DNA of 15,593 nt from Funneliformis mosseae (taxonomy: Eukaryota; Glomeromycota; Glomeromycetes; Glomerales; Glomeraceae), in NCBI GenBank assembly GCA_910592005.1, contig CAJVPP010002257.1:1-15593 (forward strand), given 5' to 3'. Positions within the stretch are counted from its first letter, which is position 1, and each line of letters starts with the position of its first letter. Position numbers and translations under genes: made by a program. Under the pieces are notes generated by a model. That model saw only the letters and a list, made by a program, of their open reading frames with translations. It searched no databases and was not told the origin of the DNA. Of this stretch, positions 7,073-15,593 are shown in pieces.

Positions 7073-9945
7073 ATGGGTGTCATTTACAGATAAATTACCT
7101 AATTAAATATTAGTAAAGATGCAGTAAAAAATGATGTTCAGGTTATAAAAAAGATCAGAATAAATAAATGTTTATTAATGGAGAAAATTCATATGACATG
7201 TTCTAACTGCCAATCAAATAATAAAATATGAAAAAACAATCTCGCAATATATTACAATCAGAAAATAAAGAGATTGAACTATTTGAAAAATAATTAATAA
7301 AATTTGAAAAACTAACAGATGAATTATTATTTGTAATAAATTAATATATAAGTTTATGTAACAAAGAAAACTTGGTAATAGAACAATCTATAAGTTTTAA
7401 TTTTAAGATATTAATTAATATCAATTTACTTTTTAAAGATCTAAAAACTATTGTAAATATTATTATTGAAGCAGTTTAAAATGCAGATAAATATAAATGA
7501 AAGTATGTATATGAAACAAATTTTTTTAATTAACATAAAAAAACTATTACTAGTTTTTGGTACATATATGTTCAACATTGTGGAACTTTAAAATTACCTT
7601 GAAAAATCTGATCTTAATAAATAATATAATACAACTTTTAGAGAACGATTTGATTGTAATAGAATATTTAAATTATTCATAAATACCAGTATATATTGTA
7701 CTTATGTTCATATTTAATATAATGATCTTCATATAATGCTGATTGATTTTTCTGTTTCTGATTGGATTAAAAACTATATTATGCAAAATTTAGATTTATA
7801 TTCACAGATAATTTATGCATAATTGATTAAGCAAGAAATGTCTATAACTATATAACAAAAATAAATAAATTACTGGTAGTTCTAATATATGACTAAACAG
7901 TATAAACAAAAGGATAATGTTTATAATTCAGCACATAACTGGTTTTATTAAAAAGGTTATGAAATTATTGTTATAAATAAAGAACCAGTACGAGCTATTA
8001 GATTTATAATAGGATTTCATAAAAAGTTAAAAGAAAAAAACATTCAAATTAATGAATGTGATATTAATGTAATATATAAGTTTATTTGGTTTTTTTTAAT
8101 TTATTATGGTGTTGGAAATCTTAACTTAACAATATTTCAAAATTTTTTGTGAATTTTATATCACGTGATTAGTAATTAACTAATGAAAAATAAGATATTA
8201 ATCATTTTTTTTGTATATCATTTTAAAATTATAATAATTCAAGCTGATATTATGACTAATTACCATAATGCTGGCTCAAATTATCATAAATTTCAATCAA
8301 TAATATATGTTTCAAATTCAGAAAAATCATATGAAAATTATTTAATTTTAAATGTTTATAACTTTTTATATAGAATTTATTTTGAAAAACTGACTGGTAA
8401 TTTAATAAAGCTTATCTTAAAGAATAAAGTTACCAGTTTATTTTTTCTAAATTATACTTTTTTAAAGAGTTAAAAGATTTTTAAGTGTTACATTTATATT
8501 GTTAAATATAGACTTCCTGTATTATATTAAAAATATTTTCCTATTCTAATTAACTTATACATTTATAAATAATACGTATAATCTTACTTTTAAATTGTAT
8601 GTATTACATGCGAAAATTGATAGTACTGGATATCCACTTGGCTACTTATTTTTAGATAATAATAAAAATAGAGTTTCAGGTATATAAACAAATATAATTG
8701 TAAAATTTTTGGAAGAGTTCTAATCACGTAAAATTATTTCTCAATTTTTTTTAATTGATAAGAATTTTGCATAGATTTTAGCAGGATAAATAATTTGGCC
8801 TAATGCAAAAATTCAGTTATATCATTAGCATCTTCAATGAACAATAGAAACAAAATTAAAGAAAATACATTTTTTAAAATGAGATAATTATGAACTAATG
8901 GTAGAACATCATAAATTTAAATTCATTGATATTGAATTTAATCCTTCAATAATATATATAAATCTAAAAATTTTTATCCTAAAGAATTTTGATCTTATAT
9001 TTGAAATTTAATGAATAAGCACCTTCATCAATACCCTTTAATTTTAGATATATATCTTAATAAATTTAACAGCTGATATAATTAGAAAGCAAGCTACTTT
9101 AGAAATGTATACTTTTTGTAAGAAACATTTATTTGTACGAGTATAATTATATATGTAATATAAATAATACATTAAGAATAGATGGGTACTTTAGGCTCGT
9201 TTAGCATTTAATACTTTATTTATATTAAAGATAAGAATGTTTATTAAAAGGCACTAAAAAGTTTTCAAAAGAGACTTTTTATATAAGTTTTTTCATTACG
9301 ATTAGATCTTTTAGTATACAGTATTACTTGAAAAATTGATTCCTCATTAACAACGAAAGTTTCAATAGCAACTTTCTAAACGTAAAATATTAGATTATAA
9401 AAAATCAATTAAGTCTGAATGGAAAAAACTAGCTTTAAAAACAATCAGATATAAATAATTTCAATAAATATTACACTAATATTAAAAATTGAGTTTATGG
9501 ATGTTCATATTATCTTATAATTATATAAATATCTTGTAAATTTAAAAGGGCCAGTGGATTTTTTTTTATTTAAAACTCTTAAATAAAATAATCAATATCC
9601 TTTTAATTTTAGATAAGACTTCTATATATAAATTAAAATATATATATTAATATTATTAACAGTACTATTAATAGAAAAAATGATATTTATAATAATTATA
9701 AAATAGATAATATTAATAACGAAAAAACAAATAATACTAATAAATTTGAAAATCTTATAGATATATACAACAAATACTTAATTTACTTAAGGAATAAAGT
9801 AATCAAGAAATTTTCTTAGGGTTCAATAAGTTAAATAAAATTTCATCAAATCAAGACCATAGTTTATGAAATAAATTAGTATAAATATTAGCAAACAATA
9901 TTATGTACTTGAAAAAATTATATTCATAATACTCATTATTTGAAA
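7073..9945 (+). pseudogene. MULE-type transposase, heavily mutated
   Basis: Family members are DDE transposases with a C-terminal SWIM zinc finger. Remnants in order: MGVIY at 7073; KDAVKNDVQVIKKIRINKCL (about 7120-7175); KTIVNIIIEAV then NADKYK (about 7450-7500); KKTITSFWYIYVQHCGTLKL (about 7540-7600); NKEPVRAIRFIIGFHKKLKE (about 7980-8035); KIDSTGYPLGYLFLDNN (about 8614-8664), with the probable first catalytic Asp at 8619-8621; FFLIDKNFA (about 8745-8770), probable second Asp at 8757-8759 in the same frame; NAKIQLYH and TIETKL (about 8804-8860), matching the family's C-L-W-H region; EKLIPHQQRKFQQ (about 9330-9370, after frameshifts); GPVDFFLF (about 9549-9572); and FNKLNKISSNQDHSL (about 9820-9865). 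The SWIM finger near 9500 has lost its cysteines. Many stops and frameshifts show it is dead. Confidence 0.65.
8080..8563. mobile_element. Probable 484-bp insertion in the MULE transposase
   Basis: The transposase frame stops making sense after ...NECDINVIY (to about 8077) and resumes at NTYNLTFKLYVLHAKID from about 8569. The sequence between fits no part of the protein. TATAA occurs at 8075-8079 and 8564-8568, a possible target duplication. The ends are weakly inverted (both contain TTTTTAAT then GGAA), which is unconvincing in AT-rich DNA. Inside are a CACGTG (8162-8167) and an inverted repeat, CTGGTAA with TTACCAG (about 8394-8440). A 96-codon ORF at 8183-8473 lies wholly within and has no recognisable features. 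Most likely a MITE-type element. Confidence 0.45.
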
Positions 9946-10347
9946 TAATATAAATAGTTTAATTATTAAAATAATAATTTGTGATTTCTGAAATATTTAC
10001 TTCTTAATAGTCTATATTTATATAATATGCTATTGCATTATATTATTCTGAATTATTACATTGAAAAAAATAAAGAATATAAAATTTACAATAAAATTTA
10101 TTAAATTTTAAATCTATAAGTATACTATTTAATTGTATTTATTTATAATGTGATATAAAAAATGATTAAAAATAGCTATAAAATAAGAATAAATATCTTT
10201 AAATTTTAAAAAGCAAATAAATCAAGTCTTATTATTTTATGTAAATAAAATGAGTCTTTATTCATAAAATTTTTTTTTGATATATGCATATTACAATTAT
10301 TATTTTTATATTATGGCTAAATATAGTTTATTTATATTGTGATTGAT

Positions 10348-10454
10348 CAGGTATACGTCATATAGTCACATTTGTGATATTTTTTAAAGGTTATACAAAA
10401 GAAGTCTACTATTATGCACTGTAATACATCAAATTGCATATCTAAAATCTGTGT
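10348..10454 (-). repeat. Right inverted end of the MULE-like element
   Basis: It is the reverse-complement partner of 6703-6802, with the exact core at 10371-10385. It is relatively GC-richer than its surroundings, as is the left copy. The outer limit is uncertain and could extend into the hairpin cluster that follows. Confidence 0.55.
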
Positions 10455-10576
10455 TAAGTTTAGACACAGATCATATATATAAATGTGGCTGATGTATAGA
10501 TATAATAGTTAACTACCAAAAAATGGTAGTCAGATAAATTTTACTAGTTAATATATAATTCAAATAGGAATTATAT
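10447..10576. repeat. Cluster of three perfect hairpins
   Basis: Three separate inverted repeats occur within 130 bases: ATCTGTGT/ACACAGAT (10447-10454 and 10464-10471, loop 9), ACTACCA/TGGTAGT (10512-10518 and 10524-10530, loop 5) and ATATAATTC/GAATTATAT (10553-10561 and 10568-10576, loop 6). All arms are exact. They adjoin or overlap the right end of the MULE-like element and may be part of its terminal region. No coding potential is seen. Confidence 0.6.
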
Positions 10577-10924
10577 TTACAAAAATCAGTGATGTAAACA
10601 AATTAATATAATTGTTTTCATATTTGATAAAGTTAATTTTTTTTCACTCTTTTTTTTCTCCTTTTTTTATAATTTTATTTATAAATGATTACTTTTTTAT
10701 TAAATATATAATATAATATTTACTAAATATAATAAAAGATTACAAAGTTTTTTTATTACATTTTTTTTTACTAACTCTAATAAAAAATTTGATATAAAAA
10801 TTAAGTTTTATAACGTATAATTTTCATGGAATTTTAATATAATGTATATATTTTTTCCTTAAGTAAAAACCTTAAATTTAATATGGAAAAGTGGAAAAAA
10901 ATGTATATAAAAAATAAGGAAAAA
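10577..10924. other. AT-rich stretch without recognisable features
   Basis: Runs of T and A with no ORF, hairpin or repeat that stands out. It lies between the MULE-like element and a tandem repeat. Confidence 0.5.
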
Positions 10925-11040
10925 TGTATATTTTATAATGCTTTAATGGATGCAAAAATCACGAATAAAACGTATATTTTATAATACTTTAACAGATGCA
11001 AAAATTATAAATAAACATATATTTATATACTTTAATTAAG
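10925..11040. repeat. 46-bp tandem repeat, about 2.5 copies
   Basis: Copy 1 is 10925-10970 and copy 2 is 10971-11015. Both contain GTATATTTTATAAT, a CTTTAA segment and GATGCAAAAAT. A shortened third copy runs from 11016 to about 11040. The copies differ at several positions. Confidence 0.75.
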
Positions 11041-11529
11041 CAATTTAGATTTTATTAATATAATAAAAAATTAAAAAAAAATAGAAATTAAAATAAATTT
11101 AAAAAATCAATATTTTTTAAATTTTTTTCTTTTTGCATTTCTTGTTCTCTTCTATAATATTTTTTTTGATATAAATTAATAAAAATAAATATAAAAAAAA
11201 TGAGTATTATAAATTTATAAAAAAAAAAAGATAAATTTCTTACCTTTTTTATTTTTATTAATTGAATCTTCATTTTCTTTTCTATAATTGTTAATATAAA
11301 GTTAATATAAAAATTATCAATTATATAATGAATTAATAAGAATTTCATTTTACCTAAATTTTTATTATAAGATAAATTAAATTTTGCATTAGGATTAGAG
11401 ATAATGCTAGAAGTAATGCTATTTCACTGATTTTATTATTGGTATTAGAATTTTTATTATTATATATTAAAAATAAAATTTAAAAGTTACCTAAATAATC
11501 TTCTGAAAGTCTTACTTTCTTACTAATAT

Positions 11530-11756
11530 TAGAGGTAATACTGATTTTGATATTGGCTTTAGTTTTGACATTGGCTTTAGCTCTAATATTGGCCTTAGCT
11601 TTAACTTTAGTACTAGTATTGACTTTGGTAATGCTGACATTAGTTTTAGTAGTATTAACATTAGTGCTGATATTAGCGTTAGTATTAATAATGATATTAG
11701 TGTTAACATTGATGCTAGCATTAGCAATGGCATTAACATTAGCACTGTTGGCTTAG
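11530..11756. repeat. Degenerate hexanucleotide minisatellite (plus-strand consensus near ATTRGY)
   Basis: Units such as ATTGGC, TTTAGC, ATTAGT and ATTAAC recur with a strict 6-base period. The period keeps more than one frame open on both strands: plus reads alternating Leu-Ala/Leu-Val, while minus reads either a Met/Leu-rich chain or an Asn-Ala-Asn-Thr chain. The Asn/Ala frame is the more protein-like and joins a plausible exon end. It is one block with 12204-12310, separated by the solo LTR. Confidence 0.85.
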
Positions 11757-11760
11757 TATC

Positions 11761-12197
11761 TGTAAACTTAAATGATAAACTTTTAATTCAATCTGTTGAA
11801 TTAAATACAAGACAATATCACAATCATGTCTATATGAAGATACGACAAAAGGTAGTAGTAAATGAATTTAACGATTCCTTTATTGAACTCTTGGTTTATC
11901 CTAAAACCTCAATTTGAGTTACTTTTCAACTCAAGGAAAATACAAGATATTTATATAAAATAAAATAATATAAAATCAACTATAACAAATATAACAAAGA
12001 GAACAAATAGTATAACTATGATAAATATAATATATATAATAAATATGATATAACTAACAAATATAATAAATATAATTCATCTATCTAATATGTCAACTTG
12101 ATCAATGTTAACAACTTTAGCAACTCTGTTAACTTCGTCAACTTCGTTAACTATATTGATTATTTAGATCACATGACTTTATTTTAGCACCGTCACA
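11761..12197 (-). mobile_element. Solo LTR of a retrotransposon (437 bp)
   Basis: On the minus strand the segment starts TGTGACGGTGC and ends GTTTACA, the TG...CA ends of LTRs. It breaks a hexanucleotide repeat that continues on both sides. Internally, still on the minus strand, there is a TATA-like TATATAAATA (about 11949-11958) and, downstream, an AATAAA in TTCAATAAAGG (about 11879-11889), the normal promoter-then-poly(A) order. Two exact hairpins are present: 10-bp arms at 11782-11791/11796-11805, and 7-bp arms at 11914-11920/11928-11934. A string of GTTAAC/GTTGAC 9-base units lies at 12100-12155. Flanking bases TATC (left) and GATC (right) are only an approximate target duplication. No internal retrotransposon genes are nearby. 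Confidence 0.65.
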
Positions 12198-12203
12198 GAT
12201 CAC

Positions 12204-12310
12204 GGCTTCAGCACTAGCATTAGCACTGACATTATTACTGGTATTAGCATTGGTAATACTGATATTAGTGGTAGCATTAGAATTGATAGTGACATTAGCA
12301 TTAGCTACAT
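12204..12310. repeat. Hexanucleotide minisatellite, continuation beyond the LTR
   Basis: It has the same 6-base periodic pattern (GCATTAGCACTGACATTA and variants) as 11530-11756. The minus strand is open as an Asn/Ala/Thr/Ser chain. It marks the other edge of the locus into which the LTR inserted. Confidence 0.8.
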
Positions 12311-12936
12311 TTTCTTTTTTAATAAATAAATAAAATTTAGATATTATATTTGAATTCTAATTAGAATATTAGAAAATAAAATCTTTAGTACTTAATGCTT
12401 CATCTGCTTTTTTTTGAAGTTGTTTATCTTTGTGAATATTGTAATTACATTTATATTGCAGATATTTTTTACACACATTCTTTTATTAGCCAACTACCTT
12501 TCCCTACTTGTATATTTTTATTTCTTTTTTTAAACTATTAAAAAAATTTAAAATAGTAATTAATATTTTTTAATTATTAAATAATTATATATGATATACC
12601 TTTTCAATAACTTTTACAATATAACTTATATCTTAATCTTTATATTTGATAGTAAAATCAATTTTTAAGGCTAACATACAAAAGCATACTTCTGACTTTA
12701 GTAATATATTATTTAATATTTATTAAATTCTTACCAATATATTGTTAAATTTGTCCTTTAATATGTTAAATATTTCTAAAATTTTAGCATTGCTAATATA
12801 TTTTTAGATTAATTTTAAGATACAAGGATTATTATTTGAAATAGCAATATTATTATTTTGAACAATTTCTTTAAGAAAATTTTGTATTTGGTTAAGTTTT
12901 TCTTATAATTCTATTATAATAGCAGCATAAAAAGAA

Positions 12937-13022
12937 ATAGCAAAAATTGTAAAAAAAATAGTGTAAAAAATAGTAAAAAATAATAGTGTAAAAAATAGTA
13001 TAAAAAGCGTAAAATAGTATAG
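12937..13022. repeat. Simple repeat of AATAGTGTAAAAAATAGT type
   Basis: Imperfect direct repeats of AATAGT and GTAAAAAATAGT fill about 85 bases. No coding sense is seen in any frame. Confidence 0.65.
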
Positions 13023-13352
13023 CATCATATATATAAATTCAATATTATTTTTGTTTATATCTTTTAAAAATAATCATATGAACTTTAAAAATTTACCTAC
13101 GTGATAATCCACATGATAACCTATACAATCAAAAATTTATTCTTGTATTACAGTTATTAATATAAAGCCACTTAATAGAAAACGATCAAAATTTTGATCA
13201 GGTTAAGATCAATATAATTAGAGTTAAACAATAGAAAATAATAGAAATATCAGAGAAATATCAGGTTAAGTTAAAGATAAAACAGGATTTTAATTAGTAA
13301 TTTTTCAATCATTAATAATTTATATTTTTAAACTAAAATTGAAAAATTAAAT
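13023..13352. other. AT-rich stretch with a 16-bp palindrome
   Basis: No gene is visible. GATCAAAATTTTGATC at 13184-13199 is a perfect palindrome. A short direct repeat containing GTGATAA/ATGATAA occurs near 13100-13122. Confidence 0.45.
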
Positions 13353-13754
13353 AATCGGGACTTATTTCTTCTAAAAATAAATTTAATTATACAAAAGTTC
13401 TCATTGTAAATCTATGCATTATCAAAAAATCTAAAAAAATCAAGATTTGTTTCTTTTAAAGTAAATTTAATTGTATAAAAGTTCTCATTATATTGTATTA
13501 TCAAAATATCAAAATTTATTTTTAAAATAATCAGGAATTGTTTCTTTTCAAAGTAAATTTGATCATGCAAAATACTAATCATAAATCTATGTATTGCATT
13601 ATCAAAAAATCAATAAAATAATTCAAACTTATTTCTTCTCAAAATAAATCTGATTATGCAAAAATACTCATCGTAAATCTATACATTGCATTATCAAAAA
13701 ATCAAAATTTATTTTTAAAAAATCAGACTTATTCTTTTTATAGAAATTTATCAG
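13353..13754. repeat. Tandem array of 85-101 bp units, about 4.3 copies
   Basis: Units begin at 13353, 13438, 13528, 13620 and 13721 (last partial). Shared landmarks in each full unit are a start like AATCAGGACTT, TTTCTTCT or TTTCTTTT, AAATAAATTTAATTAT or AAGTAAATTTGATCAT, TCTCAT or TAATCAT, and the end CATTATCAAAAAATC. Unit lengths vary through indels in the A/T runs. No ORF spans the array. Confidence 0.8.
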
Positions 13755-14099
13755 TTAAGTAATTCCTTTCTATGGTATAGTTTCTAGTTATATTTGATTA
13801 TATTGATACAAAATTATTTTAATTTCATGTAAGTATTTTTTTCAGCCTTTAGATTTTCTTGATAAAAGACTTAAACATGTTTTTTTATTTCTTAAATTTT
13901 ATTTTAAAAGATAAAATAAATTTTGAAAATTTCTTTTTTCCTTTTTTTTAAATTTCAAAAATTTCAAAAATGTCTAACGAAAACTTCAAAGACTAAAATG
14001 AAACACCAAAATCTATTTCAAATAAAATTATTAAAATGTATTATAAAACTCTTAAATATAATTATAAAATATACAGAAATATGCTAAATGTTCTTATAA
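13755..14099. other. AT-rich stretch without recognisable features
   Basis: T-rich and A-rich runs only. No ORF of note, no strong hairpin and no tandem structure. Confidence 0.45.
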
Positions 14100-14361
14100 A
14101 AATATCATCACTATTACTATTATCATTGAAATCCCTAATACTATCACAGTTATATTCTTTATAATTATTTTATATACAGTCTTTACAATTAATTAAATCT
14201 TCCTCTTTCCTTTTCCCCTTATCACCATCACTATCATTATTATTTTCATTAATATCAATAGTAATAAATATAACATCACTATTACTACCATTACCATTAT
14301 TACTACTACTACTACAACTATCATTATTATTATTACAATCAAATTCAAATCAATCAATAAG
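14100..14361 (+). repeat. Degenerate trinucleotide microsatellites (ATC/ACT/ATT)
   Basis: Two tracts, about 14100-14150 and 14220-14335, consist of ATC, ACT, ACC and ATT triplets. The second is open on the plus strand as an Ile/Thr chain ending FKSINK directly before GTAAAT, a potential splice donor (14361/14362). A neighbouring exon-like block with an AG acceptor begins at 14689, so the two might be exons of one low-complexity gene. That link is speculative. Confidence 0.6.
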
Positions 14362-14688
14362 GTAAATAATAATATTTTAATAAATTTTACGTTATTATTA
14401 TAATTTTTAATTATTTTTAATTATTTTTGAAATTATTATAATTCATTAAATACTTGTTGCTATTATAATAGGTTAGGCCATTAGGTTAGTTAATATTCTG
14501 ATATCTCACAAAGATATCAAAATTATTGTTTTAAATGCTGATCAATAAGTGACCATATAGCAAAAAATTGCCTATTATTTAATAGAAGATTACTGTGAAA
14601 GTAAAAATTTTAAAATCAATAATAAAATGTTTATTTAATATGAATTGTATTTAAAAAATTAAAAATTAACAATTTTTTTATATTTTAG
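14362..14688 (+). other. AT-rich stretch, possible intron
   Basis: No coding content. It begins GTAAATAATA and ends TATTTTAG, so it could be an intron between the microsatellite block and the Asn/Ala block. It contains a short GGTTAGG...GGTTAG direct repeat at 14471-14488. Confidence 0.3.
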
Positions 14689-14690
14689 AT

Positions 14691-14998
14691 AATGTCAATT
14701 CTAATGTCACTACTACTACTACTATCATAACCAATAATGCCAATACCTTTCAAAAAGCCAATGCCAATGCCAGCATTAATGCCAGTGCCAATACTTTTTT
14801 AAAAAAGCTAATACTAATACTATGCCAATACCAATATTAATATTAATGCTAGTATTAATGCTATCATAACTAATGTCAATGCCAATTTTTAATACTAATA
14901 TCAGAATCAATGCCAATGTCAGCTCAAAAAAAAAGCCAATTCCAGTACTAATGCTAAAGCTAAAAATAAAAGCTGATGGATATCATTGCTAAAGCTAA
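14691..14998 (+). repeat. Hexanucleotide minisatellite in opposite orientation, Asn/Ala-coding
   Basis: GCCAAT, GCTAAT, ACTAAT and similar units recur here. This is the reverse complement of the 11530-12310 pattern, so the Asn/Ala chain is now on the plus strand. The frame from 14691 reads NVNSNVTTTTTIITNNANTF, then KANANASINASANTF, before slipping near 14810. Later stretches continue in other frames (ANTNINININASINA; NTNIRINANVSS), showing one-base slips at A and T runs. It follows an AG acceptor at 14687-14688. It is probably a decayed exon of the same sort as the minus-strand block. Confidence 0.7.
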
Positions 14999-15019
14999 AG
15001 TCTAAGCTTATACTATACT

Positions 15020-15478
15020 AGTCAAAATAGTCCAATCGGCTAAAAATCAGATGGCTAATTTTAGGCCAATTTTGATACTATTTATAACTGATTTGCCATA
15101 TTTTCTGATCAGCACAAACAGCTGCTGATAGACACTGATTGACCCAATTAGACATGGCTATTCAGAACTTAAATTCAATCATAAATCAGCCTAAAACTGG
15201 CTTCAATTTGGCAACAATTCAGACGCTGATAGACATTGATCGACTCCAATCAGACATAGCCATTCGGCATCAATTCAGAACTTAAATAACTATAAATTAA
15301 CCTAAAATTGGCCTTAATTTGGTAACAATTCAGATGCTGATCGATGTCAATTAACTCCAATTGGACAAACAATTCAACCATAAATTAGCCTAAAATTAGC
15401 CTCATTTCAGTATTAATGCAACAACAATTCAAATGTCGATTGATGCCAATCAACTCCAATTGGACAAGTAATTTAGTA
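15020..15478. repeat. Tandem array of units of about 100 bp, at least four copies
   Basis: Equivalent points lie at 15119 (CAGCTGCTGATAGACACTG), 15220 (CAGACGCTGATAGACATTG), 15331 (CAGATGCTGATCGATGTCA) and 15430 (CAAATGTCGATTGATGCCA). Each is followed by CAATTGGACA or a variant, a CAATCATAAATTAGCC-like segment and CTAAAATTGGCC. Units are 99-111 bp. The 100 bases before 15119 contain related fragments (AATCGGCTAAAA, TTTTAGGCCAATTTTG), probably an older copy. It is visibly richer in GC than the DNA to the left. No ORF is visible. Confidence 0.8.
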
Positions 15479-15593
15479 TCAATAATTAATACATTTTATT
15501 TATTAAATTTATTAAGTATTAAAATTTTATTAATAATAAAAATCTAATATAAATTTGCAAAAATATAACAAAATATCACTAAAATCTACTAAT
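15479..15593. other. AT-rich end of window
   Basis: Only A/T-rich sequence with several TTTATT/AATAAA-like hexamers. Nothing assignable. Confidence 0.4.

Larger units (their letters stand above)
6703..10454 (+). mobile_element. Decayed MULE-like DNA transposon with long inverted ends
   Basis: Two inverted segments bracket a broken transposase. The left end (about 6703-6802) and right end (about 10348-10454) share an exact 15-base core, AAAAAATATCACAAA (6764-6778; reverse complement at 10371-10385), with weaker similarity on both sides over roughly 100 bases. Long imperfect inverted ends are characteristic of Mutator-like elements. The outermost ends and the 9-11 bp target duplication expected for MULEs could not be fixed because of divergence. 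The element is about 3.75 kb including a secondary insertion at 8080-8563. Confidence 0.6.
11100..12902 (-). pseudogene. Broken minus-strand gene with Asn/Ala-rich exon, split by a solo LTR
   Basis: Coding-like blocks on the minus strand, from the 5' side: 12902-12735 (EKLNQIQNFLKEIVQNNNIA and onward, one in-frame stop); 12695-12600 (SEVCFCMLALKIDFTIKYKD, then a stop and DISYIVKVIEK); 12482-12369 (KNVCKKYLQYKCNYNIHKDK through DEALSTKDFIF, then stop); 12310-12204 (NANVTINSNATTNISITNAN and similar); the LTR at 12197-11761; then 11752-11491, fully open, Asn/Ala/Thr/Lys-rich and ending KKVRLSEDYLG exactly at a GT donor. Downstream, short blocks near 11418-11354, 11281-11244 and 11151-11100 are separated by GT-AG intervals (11282-11353 and 11152-11243). 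The splice phases do not all agree. I do not recognise a domain. It is probably a degenerate, low-complexity, lineage-specific gene. The joined structure is inference. Confidence 0.35.

Noticed and set aside
8183..8473. 96-codon plus-strand ORF as a real gene
   Set aside because: It lies wholly inside a probable insertion, has no recognisable features and mostly reflects A/T-rich codons.
8080..8563. Intron in the MULE gene
   Set aside because: It begins GT but no AG lies near the point where the frame resumes, and the length and flanking TATAA copies fit an insertion better.
11088..11348. 86-codon minus-strand ORF as a membrane protein
   Set aside because: Its Phe/Ile-rich middle is T-rich intron-like sequence bounded by GT and AG; only short flanking pieces look exonic.
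11547..11756. Leu/Ala/Val-rich ORF as a membrane protein
   Set aside because: The alternating hydrophobic chain is a by-product of the 6-base repeat. The Asn/Ala frame on the other strand is equally open and better linked to splice signals.
13353..13754. CRISPR array
   Set aside because: The units are contiguous diverged tandem copies without unique spacers, in a eukaryotic context.

Overview
The window looks like nuclear DNA of a fungus with an extremely AT-rich, transposon-laden genome. The decayed elements resemble repeat families I associate with arbuscular mycorrhizal fungi (Rhizophagus and relatives). That assignment rests on recognition from memory, not on a search. Evidence for a eukaryote is direct: one clear gene has seven exons joined by GT-AG introns in a consistent reading frame. 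There are no ribosome-binding sites, operons or long bacterial-type ORFs. I found no tRNA, rRNA or CRISPR.

Layout. Positions 1-373 are AT-rich flank with inverted repeats and possible poly(A) signals. Positions 374-2135 (minus strand) hold the one well-preserved gene, visibly richer in GC than everything around it. It encodes at least 346 residues of an uncharacterised protein. Its first intron carries a three-copy, hairpin-forming repeat. Just upstream of it (2160-2270) is a 52-bp tandem duplication bearing CCAAT boxes and CACGTG motifs. Positions 2326-6294 (plus) are a badly decayed transposon-type ORF with a RING-like cysteine/histidine tail. A 1,308-bp Tc1/mariner copy (3130-4437) with matching TA target duplications has inserted into it. 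Positions 6703-10454 are a decayed MULE-like element with imperfect inverted ends about 100 bp long and a wrecked transposase; the transposase itself seems split by a 484-bp insertion.

Positions 10925-12902 contain a 46-bp tandem repeat and a broken minus-strand gene. Its central exon is a hexanucleotide repeat encoding Asn/Ala/Thr-rich protein, and it is interrupted by a 437-bp solo LTR. From 12937 to the end the window is almost wholly repeats: simple repeats, a tandem array of 85-101 bp units, ATT/ACT microsatellites, a second hexanucleotide block in the opposite orientation, and a tandem array of units of about 100 bp.

Only the 374-2135 gene is likely to be functional, and even there no start codon is visible. 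The rest is best read as a graveyard of nested mobile elements. The most interesting signals are the intron-borne hairpin repeat with apparent compensatory stem changes, the promoter duplication, the RING-tailed element of uncertain class, and the paired Asn/Ala hexamer tracts.
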